Source of the DNA: Prorocentrum cordatum
Taxonomy: Eukaryota; Sar; Dinophyceae; Prorocentrales; Prorocentraceae
Assembly (NCBI GenBank): GCA_963575745.1
Contig: CAUYUJ010016294.1
Span: 150,133-214,132 of the forward strand
Length of the DNA: 64,000 nucleotides
Direction of reading: 5' to 3'
This document shows, one piece after another, positions 55,601 through 62,300 of the stretch. The position numbers were made by a program, and so were the translations under genes. A model generated the notes under the pieces. The model worked only from the letters and a program-made list of their open reading frames with translations. It searched no databases and was not told the origin of the DNA. Within the stretch, counting starts at the first letter, position 1. Each line of letters starts with the position of its first letter.

Positions 55601-56546
55601 GCGCGGGACCCCACGTGCGCCGTAGGCTGCACGAAGACCGAGGAGCCACAGATGGTATCAACGTAAGTTTTCGGAGGTCCGCGCAGATTTCTCGGATCGG
55701 TGCTGGAGCCTCTTGGGTGGCGCCTCTGGCGCCGCTCTTTGCGCGCTCCGCGCATCAGGGAGGGGGGCCCATTGCCGATCCAAGACATCGGCACGGATCT
55801 CCGAAAACTCCTGCTTGTGGCACTGCGCTCCTCGAGAAGAAGCCTCCAGAGTAGTTGCCCGCCGGGCTCAGCGGCAGTATGATGGTGGAGTACGCGGTGA
55901 CGTCGAAGTGGGCGGGGATGTGCATCCGCTCGCTGGGCAGATACCTGCGCACAAACGCGGTGCAGGAGGTGCAGCGTTCGCACCGGTATGCCCGGCGCAC
56001 GAAGGGCAGCACCAGGCTGGAGAGCTCCTGCACCGCGGCGTAAAGCGGGCCGTGCGCTGGGGTTAGGTCGGGCATGTGCTCCTGCAGGCGGATTTTTGGG
56101 GAAAAAAGAAGAAGAGTCAAACATAGGCAAAAATAGTAACGCATCGTTCCCAGACTGTTTGAACAATAATAAAGAATATTTCCCAGACTATCTTTGTGAC
56201 TTTTTTTGCACATTCCTTCTGTAGAAGGATATGCCCGACTTAACGCTGGGGCGACAGGGAGCGGTTCTCCCCTCTCCACGATGTAGACCTCGAACGCGGG
56301 CAGCCAATCGGCCTCGTCGTTGTGGTCGTCGAACAGCAGCTGCTCCACTGCCGCCAGCGCCTCCGCCACCAGCCGCTGGCTCACGAGGCCAGGGAGCACG
56401 AAGAAAGGCTGAGCCGTGATCGCAGTCTCGCGCCCCTGCAGCACGGACATCCCGCCGACGCTGGCACGCTCCATCGGCACCACTGGGACCCGGCATGCTG
56501 CCAGCGATAAGAGCAGGGTGCCGAGGTGCAAGCGCAACGTCGGCAT
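52697..56546 (-). CDS. Prolyl-4-hydroxylase-type 2OG-Fe(II) dioxygenase fused to SEL1 repeats, seven exons
   Basis: Exons on the minus strand (approximate where no duplication marks them): 56252-56546, 55841-56054, 55540-55632, 54673-54807, 53283-53415, 52980-53112, 52697-52775. The start at 56546 gives a signal-peptide-like MPTLRLHLGTLLLSLAACRV. Exon 2 carries MHIPAHFDVTAYS (HxD metal ligands) and NYSGGFF. Exon 3 carries GDVAVHDFTLNHG (distal His). Exon 4 supplies GGGRFSLVVWV (Arg expected to bind 2-oxoglutarate). Exons 4-7 give SEL1 repeats: RALQGDVVAQHM, LGMMFSHGNGAPRDEEEGLR, AAEGGLANAQFSAGTMYFEG, GDASAQMTLAHMYREGIGTG and WFQLAASQNVA, then stop. Joints 1-2, 2-3, 5-6 and 6-7 close in frame when an inserted element and one direct repeat are removed. 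Joints 3-4 and 4-5 rest on motif order. Likely an ER/secretory hydroxylase of proline in protein substrates, with SEL1 repeats for protein binding. Confidence 0.75.
52781..52979. mobile_element. Introner element family A, copy A7 (5 bp duplication)
   Basis: 199 bp between gcatc at 52776-52780 and gcatc at 52980-52984. It has the standard arms and ggcgcgcggagcgcgcc core. Removing it with one gcatc joins ...GTGRDDA to QAQHWFQLAAS in frame, rebuilding a SEL1 repeat. Confidence 0.92.
53114..53282. mobile_element. Introner element family V
   Basis: Inverted ends 'aatggggcggcgaaaagtgg' and its near-complement 'ccccctacttatcgctcccc', extended by gcgttg / gcaac. Inner pair 'aggcatgtgcaccctt' / 'gaaaggtgcacctt'. 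The central 'gagggcccctctagggcccc' is near-palindromic. Removal joins ...GTMYFEG to QGTPANRTRALHWYTQAAVQ in frame, rebuilding a SEL1 repeat of normal length. The flanking direct repeat (aggcc-like) is imperfect. Confidence 0.85.
53400..53733. mobile_element. M-like block followed by element E3
   Basis: 53416-53527 resembles the M elements ('attcggccgtggcggcgagg'). 53528-53733 is an E element ('ggcttcgtgtcgtgacg' and 'cgacacggcacgagcctacc' ends). It lies in the intron between exons 4 and 5 of the dioxygenase-SEL1 gene. The M-then-E order is also seen at 61.6-61.9 kb. Confidence 0.65.
53732..53930. mobile_element. Foldback element family A, copy A8
   Basis: Clean arms 'ctcggaggtccgcgcggatg' / 'catccgcgcggacctccg' and outer 'aacaaacactgcacaaac' / 'gtttatgttt'. 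It lies in the same intron as E3 and D2. About 199 bp. Confidence 0.85.
54046..54275. mobile_element. Element family D, copy 2
   Basis: Ends 'ggtgaacgttttcttattc' and 'gaatagaaaaacgatcacc' are inverted repeats of about 20 bp. Interior as at 28728-28970. Located in the intron between exons 4 and 5. Confidence 0.8.
54420..54605. repeat. (CTC)n microsatellite within an intron
   Basis: About 180 bp CTC. On the coding (minus) strand this is GGA. Confidence 0.97.
54845..54972. repeat. CTC/CTT microsatellite within an intron
   Basis: CTC with CTT and CGC interruptions, between exons 3 and 4. Confidence 0.95.
55355..55535. mobile_element. Foldback element family C
   Basis: Arms 'ccaccgagaacccatcgggg' and its near-complement 'cccccaatgggctctcggtt' pair, with inner arms 'ggaaccgacccttg' / 'aggggtcggctcc' and a 'cgcccgagcg' / 'cgctcgggcg' hairpin at the tip. 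It follows exon 3 of the dioxygenase-SEL1 gene. CATCTCGG- and CATCTTCG-like octamers on the minus strand may be its decayed duplication. Confidence 0.75.
55638..55835. mobile_element. Introner element family A, copy A9 (5 bp duplication)
   Basis: 198 bp between gaaga at 55633-55637 and gaaga at 55836-55840. The core is inverted relative to A7. Removing it with one repeat joins ...NYSGGFF to VQPTAHVGSRAFVPLDVGD in frame, as expected in the dioxygenase fold. Confidence 0.92.
56063..56243. mobile_element. Introner element family B, copy B6 (8 bp duplication)
   Basis: 181 bp between exact octamers cgctgggg at 56055-56062 and 56244-56251. Ends 'ttaggtcgggcatgtgctcc' and 'gaaggatatgcccgacttaa' are inverted repeats. 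The interior is AT-rich with no G/C skew of the host. Removing it with one octamer joins ...EPLPVAPA to HGPLYAAVQELSS in frame. Confidence 0.95.
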
Positions 56547-56639
56547 GCGCCGCCTCAGCTGCGGCCGTGCGCACGCCTTGGACCGCGCGAGGTTGCCTGA
56601 GCCGAGCGGCATTCGGGTACCCCCTCCCTTCCGCCGCCT

Positions 56640-56752
56640 CCCCCCCTCTCTCTCTGTACATATATATATATATATATATGTGTAGATCTCTCTGTCTCTC
56701 TTTTCTGATCTCCCCTCTCTCTCTCTCTCTTTTGCTCTCTCTATCTCTTCCG

Positions 56753-56792
<40 letters not shown>

Positions 56793-56800
56793 GCGCGAGG
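56640..56800. repeat. CT-rich, AT and (CT)n tract upstream of the dioxygenase gene
   Basis: AT 56659-56680 and CT runs to about 56788. It lies just upstream of the minus-strand start. A promoter role is possible but unsupported. Confidence 0.9.
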
Positions 56801-56974
56801 CCGTGCGCCAAGTGGTGGCGCGCCCAAGGCCTGGGGCGGAGGCCGTGCCCTGGCGGCGCGCCCACCCGTTCTCCACTCCCTCTCCATCCCTCTATTTCTG
56901 GTGCCCGCCCCAGGGAGCAGGGAGGGACGAGGGGGACCAGGACAAAGAGCATCGGCCGCAACAGGCCAGACCCA
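56801..56974. other. Unassigned spacer
   Basis: GC-rich. No feature seen between the CT tract and the CAT array. Confidence 0.4.
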
Positions 56975-57240
56975 GATCATCATCCTCCTCCTCCTCCTCC
57001 TCCTCCTCCTCATCATCATCATCAGCATCATCACTATTATCATCAGCATCATCGCCAACATCAGTATCAGTATCATTCTCATCACCAACATCATCAACAT
57101 CTTCATCATTACCATCAGCATCATCAGCATCACCATCACCAGCATCATCATCATCACCAGCATCATCAGCACCATCATCATCAGCACCATCATCATCAGC
57201 ATCATCATCAGCATCATCATCAGCATCATGACCATCATCA
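56975..57240. repeat. CAT-rich microsatellite
   Basis: CTC then CAT with CAG, CAC and ATT interruptions. The stop codon of the neighbouring minus-strand gene abuts it. Confidence 0.95.
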
Positions 57241-58650
57241 GGTGTCGGCAGAAGCAGGCCCCAACGCGCTCAGCGGCGCGGCGTCTCGCAGCTCGGTGGC
57301 AGCGCCAACGTGCTGGCGACGGCAGCGCCGCTCGCGACATGCGTCCCCGACCCCCGACTGGGAGTCTGAGGGCGTGCCGCTGTCACGCGCAGGGCAGGCC
57401 CGTACCAGAACGTACGGTTATGTCGGGCGTGTCCCCCTACAGGGGGATTTTCGAAGAACAATAAAAAATACACCAAAAAGTACCCCAAAAAGGTCAAAAC
57501 ATACTCAAAAAATAGTCCCCAGACTATTTTTGGACTATTGTTGGACTATTTTTGGGGTTTCGTCGAAAATCCCCCTGTAGGGGGACAGGCCCGACTTAAA
57601 CGGACGGGCAAGCATCCTGAACTGATTTCTGATCGTTGTGCTGCTGGCAGGGGTCGAAGTTTTCCACCCGAGCAGTGGTGCTGACGGTCACCCCAATCCT
57701 CAGATGCTCCGATACGCAGCACGTAACGCGTGGCGTACCGGTACGGATCTCAGCACGTCGACTAGAGACGCAGGTCTGACGCCATGCGTTCGCCAACACG
57801 TGAGCCAAAACTGAAGGGGCCCTGGGACACACAAATAAATACACACAAATAAAAATATTCCCCATATTTTTCCATATTTTCTGGGTTTTTGTCTTCCCCA
57901 CCACTTCCCATATTTTCCCATATTTTCTGGGGAGTCGACGATTAATTGTGTCTGTGTGTTTTTTCCCCTCCTGAAAAACGTTGAACCAACACGCAACGTC
58001 TCGACACAGACTCCTTCCACACGGAACGCGTTGCGTTCCACCACGGGCGCGCCGAGGCAGCCGATGCCCCAGAACGGCAACGGCAGCCGCGCAACCTGGG
58101 CCTCCGCGGGCGCCCCCGCAGACTTGTGCGCGGTAAGGCCGGCGCCCTCTAAGAACCAGCCTCCTTCCAAAATGTAAAACAGGGCTTTGCAAAAAAAACC
58201 CGAAGGATTGCAAGAAGGATTGCAAAAAAACCGAAGGATTGCAAAAAAACCTAGGGTTTTTTTGCAATCCTTCGGTTTTTTTGCAATCCTGGGATCGGGA
58301 TAAATCGCTCCAGAGCGTTCCGGAGCGCTCTCGGAGCGCTCCGGAACGCTCTGGAGCGGCCGCGGCGCCCAACACGTCCTCCAAACCCGCCGATTCTCGG
58401 AGATTTCGAGTTATCCCGATCATGATCCGATTTTGTCCCGATCCTCGCGTCGTTTTAAAGACGCCCTCCCCCCTCCCCCCTCTGCGCGTGGCCGGAGACC
58501 GCCCCCCCCCCGCAGCAGACCCCCGGCACAGCCCCCCCCCCGCACCGGAGGGCGCTCCGCGCGCCTGCCATGCTTGCCGGCCCCCGGCGGCCGCTCCGCC
58601 CCGAGCTCCAGCGCCGTTCCCGCGGCGCGCAGGGCGCGGTCGATCACGGA
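57241..58650 (-). CDS. Unrecognised spliced gene, about four exons
   Basis: Exon pieces on the minus strand: about 58545-58645 (VIDRALRAAGTALELGAERP), 57985-58170 (GGWFLEGAGLTAHKSAGAPA ... RLPLPFWGIGCLGAPVVERN ... RVEGVCVETLRVGSTF), 57608-57825 (AHVLANAWRQTC ... TARVENFDPCQQHNDQKSVQ) and 57241-57409 (LVRACPARDSGTPSDSQSGV ... LSALGPASADT, stop TGA). The last joint crosses element B7 and keeps the frame with one octamer removed (...DACPSV-LVRACPA...). The joint across element F2 could not be put in a single frame by eye. Domain unknown; Cys residues are frequent in the C-terminal half. The first piece may belong to another gene. Confidence 0.45.
57418..57599. mobile_element. Introner element family B, copy B7 (8 bp duplication)
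   Basis: 182 bp between acgtacgg (57410-57417) and acggacgg (57600-57607), seven of eight identical. Ends 'ttatgtcgggcgtgtccccc' and 'gggggacaggcccgacttaa' pair almost perfectly. AT-rich centre with 'tttttggactattgttgg'. Removal keeps the host frame. Confidence 0.92.
57820..57985. mobile_element. AT-rich element family F, copy 2
   Basis: Highly similar to 26645-26820 (four 'ccatattttc' blocks, 'gtcgacgattaa'). On the minus strand TTCAG borders both ends, a possible 5 bp duplication. It interrupts the unrecognised gene at 57.2-58.65 kb. Confidence 0.75.
58216..58290. repeat. Perfect 36 bp inverted repeat with a 3 bp loop
   Basis: Arms 58216-58251 and 58255-58290 are exact complements (units 'aggattgcaaaaaaaccg' repeated) with loop 'tag'. 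Upstream, 'gaaggattgcaag' units continue the pattern to about 58186. The A-run structure gives a very stable hairpin or cruciform. Confidence 0.97.
58295..58435. mobile_element. Foldback element family L, copy 2, with a 25 bp perfect hairpin
   Basis: 58306-58330 and 58334-58358 are exact complements (cgctccagagcgttccggag...). Nested outer blocks 'gggatcgggataa' and 'ttatcccgatcatga' also pair. It is the reverse complement of 49700-49870. It may form one compound element with the adjacent 36 bp hairpin. Confidence 0.75.
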
Positions 58651-58679
58651 AGGTATGAGATCAAGAGCCTGATAATCTA

Positions 58680-58810
58680 AGAACTCAGGGCCAGCTTCCT
58701 CAAGCTTCTCAACTCAGGGCCAGCTTCCCAGAAGTTTCTCAACTCAGGGCCGGCTTCCCAAAGTTTCTCAACTCAGGGCCGGCTTCCCAGAAGTTTCTCA
58801 AACCAAGCCT
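58680..58810. repeat. ~33 bp tandem repeat, four units
   Basis: Units 'ctcaactcagggccagcttc' plus 'ccagaagttt', 3-4 copies with small length changes, leading into repeat J. Confidence 0.9.
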
Positions 58811-58940
58811 GGGCCAATTGCTATCGTGAGCGCCGGAGGGGCGAGCGTGCTCGAGAAGCTGGGGCAGCTGCCCAGCAGGTTGGTTACGAAACGTTGGCCC
58901 AGCTTTTCAGGTGGAGGTTTCTTCATCAGATGCTCGACTG
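58806..58940. repeat. Dispersed repeat family J, copy 2
   Basis: 'aagcctgggcc', 'cgagaagctgggg', 'gttacgaaacgttggccc' and 'ggtggaggtttcttcatcag' parallel 14590-14745. Confidence 0.65.
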
Positions 58941-59363
58941 CAAGGATGCAAGGGCCCTGGAAGACCATGCCGACACTGTGCGAGCAGGGCGCGGCCAGCG
59001 AAAGCGGTCGAGGCTGGGCCGAAGGGGAAGGATGCAGGGGTAACCTTGGAACGTCGCTCATCTTTACTATGCGGATTGACCTTTCGAGGAGAGGCCCACC
59101 CCCAACGCTGCAGGCAGAGGCATGAGGTTGGGCCCTTTGCCAGGCAGAGCGCGAGACTCCGCGAGACCAGCGCTCTGTCCCAGGACCTGGCGAGCCGAGG
59201 CGCTCAGAAAAAAAAAGTCTGGTGGGTTGCTCATCTGGAGACATGAGCACACTGACGCGTCACAAGCTTCTCGCGCGTGAAAACCCAGACAATTTGAGCA
59301 TATTGACCACGAGCTGGCGGTCATATGTAATGTTGCAGGTGGATCGTGCCACGGAGAGACGTC
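58941..59363. other. Intergenic DNA 3' of the hydrolase gene
   Basis: No feature recognised between repeat J and the hydrolase stop codon. Confidence 0.4.
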
Positions 59364-62300
59364 TCACTCTGTCAACAGCCTCAACACGCCCATGTGGAAC
59401 TCGCTGCCAGCCCCCTTGTCGAACATGTGGGCCGTCACGTGGTTGCCTGCCGCCTCGACCACCTGCACCTGGACCCCGGCATCTCTGAGGCGACCGGCGA
59501 GCGCCAGGCCCTCGTCGTGCAGCGGATCGCAGCACCCGAGCAGGATCAGCGCGCGCATGTCCTTCAGGCGCGGCGCAGCCCACGCGGTATGCGGCGCCGG
59601 GCTGGCCCACTGCACGCGCTCGGCAGCCGGGGTCGCGCCCTCCTCCGGGGGGGCACGGCGGGTAATTCTGGGAGGACTGGCTCGGTAGAGGGCTCCTGGA
59701 TGGGGTCCGAGAGCAGGTGGGGTCGAAGGATCGCACCGCATCGCCAATGCATCGCCGATGTATCGGCGATGCACTGGCGACGTCGGCGATGCAGCGGTGA
59801 CGTCGACGTGAAGCAAATCGGGCTCCGCATCGAGCCGCATCGCCGAGGCATCGGCGATGTGGCCCGATCCTTCGACCCCGTCTGCTCCGACCCCATGCTC
59901 CTCCTCCTCCTCCTCCTCCTCCTCCGCCTCCTCCTCCTCCTCCTCCTCCTCCTCCACTCAGGAAGCGGGGACGCCGACCTGGAATCGGCGAGGCATCGCT
60001 GATGGATCGGCGACAGGCCCCCCCCCCGCTGGCGCAGCCGCACGCTCCTCGGCGGGGGGGGGGCAGCCCCCGACTGTGGCGGCGCGCGGGCGCCCGGGGG
60101 CCGCTGCCCCACCCCCCACGCCTCGGCCCATGCCCCCCCCCCCGCCCCCCGGACGTTGGCCCCGGAGCCTCCGGGCCAGCCAGGCTCCACTGCCAGCACT
60201 GGCGGATGAAGTTCCTGGGGAGACACAAGGAGGGGTCCTCCTCCTCCTCCTCCTCCTCCTCCTTTTCTCCTTCTTCTTCTTCTCTTCTTATTCTTGTTGA
60301 CGTCTGGCAAACATCAGCGCCCGTTGTGAAGCATTGCAACGCTAGAGGCCTCCCGGCTGGGGTCCGAGTGGACAGGGTCGGAGGATCGCGCCGCATCGCC
60401 GATGCATCGCCGATGCATCGGCGACGCACCAGCGAGGCATCGGCGACGTCGGCGGTGCATCGGCGACGCCGGCGTGGAGAACATCGGGTTCCACATCGAG
60501 CCGCATTGGTGATGCATCGGCGATGCGGCGCGATCCTCCGACCCCATCTACTCTCGGACCCCATCTGGGAGGCCTAGAGACAAGGAGGGGCCCACCTCCT
60601 CCTCCTCCTCATCCTCCTCCTCCTCCCCCTCCTCCTCCTCCTCCTCCTCCTCCTCCTCCTCCTCCTCCTCCTCCTTGATGTCAGGCAAACATCAACGCCA
60701 AGGCTGTTGCGTTTTTCCAAAAAAAACGGAAAGATAATGACGAAATACTTATGCGCAGAGGCCTCCTCCTCCTCCGCCTCCTCCTCCTCCCTCTTCCTCA
60801 GGGAACCAAGAGGTACCGATACCGCTACTCCTCAGACCTCTCCCGCGGTGCGTTCTGACCAGGATTCCGAAGCGAATCCAGCCGTGGCGGCAAGGGCCTC
60901 CCCTGAGGCCCAACAAGGCGAAAACGAGGCAAGGGCATCGGTATGGGTATCTCGCCCTCCTCTGAGCTCCTGTGTATGATGCGGCCGTCGCCGTGCACCG
61001 CCCAGGACCTCGTGTCCATGGCGGGGTCGAGCATCGGGTAGTCCAGCACCATGAAGGCCGGCGGCGGCGCCTGCCGAGGTGGCGGCTTGACCGTGAGTTG
61101 TGTCAAGAGCGCAGCGTCAACAGCGTGGTGTCAGCTGACACTATGCTGCTGACACCACGCTGTTAAAGTTAACCCACGGTGAAAATCTTCAAATCACGGT
61201 TAAGGGATCCCTTCGCGCCTCCTGGGCCTCTGCGAGCCGCAGTGCCGCGTGGGTGGCGAGAACGCCGCCGGCGGAGCAGCCGGCGAGGCCCATGCGGGCG
61301 CGGCTGTACCCGAAGCGCGCCGCGCTCGCCGGTTCGGCCAGTGCCAGGAAGGCGCTCACGGCGTCGTCGACGGCGTCGGGGAGTTGAGCCTGAGGGGACA
61401 CCACGGTGCCGTCGGGTCGGGTACAGTCGGGGCGTTGACCTACAGGCGGATTCTACAAGCGGATTCTGGAGGCAACGTGGAACATAGCCACAGCATGCTA
61501 TGCACAAGTCATCACACCTGGTCCGACAATCGTCCCCAGGCAACTCTTCTACTATTTCTGAGCATTCCGCCTGTAGGGGGGCACGCCTGACTCAACGGTA
61601 CCGATGCCGCTGCTCTCTGAACCTCTCCGCGAGGGTGCGTTCCGGCCAGAACTTCGAAGCGAATCCGGCCGTGGCGGCGGGAGCTCTCCCGGACGAAAGC
61701 GCGGCAGCGGTGCGGCAGGTTCGTGCCGTGCCGACTTCGGCTTCGGCTTCTGACGCCGCGGAGGTCGTTCCACCTCGAACGATCGGCCGTGTCCGAAACG
61801 CCAGATCGTTCCACATCGACCGATTCTGGGTCGCTGGCGGCGCTCAACGTGGAACGCCGGCGGCGGGGTCGCCGCCGGTCGACACGACGCGAACCTTCTG
61901 TACCTTCGGTGGCAACTCATGGGAGCCTCCCATACCATCTTGTCCGCTCTTGCGACTCGACGCTAATCGACGCTAAATCGACGCTAATCGACGCTACATC
62001 GACGCTAGCCCATGCTAAATCGGCGCTACCTCATCGACTCCCAGACGCTATATCGATGCTAGTCGACGCCGAAGACGGAATTGAAAGGGTATACAAGGCT
62101 CCCATGGTTTGCTGCCGAACCGAAAACAGTGCGGGCGCGGCCGCAAGAAACCTTCGCAAGAAACCTAGCCCTGAAACCCGCAGGCGCGAGATTCAAGTGG
62201 GGGGAGACCAGAGCATCCTGAACGCAGCAGCTCCTTCAACGGCCACGGGAAGCCACCGCGCAGCGCGCGGAGCGAAGAAACCCAGGGTACCCTGACGAAC

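Noticed and set aside
58250-58262. 'cctagggttt' as a telomere-type repeat
   Set aside because: A single occurrence at the tip of a palindrome, not an array.
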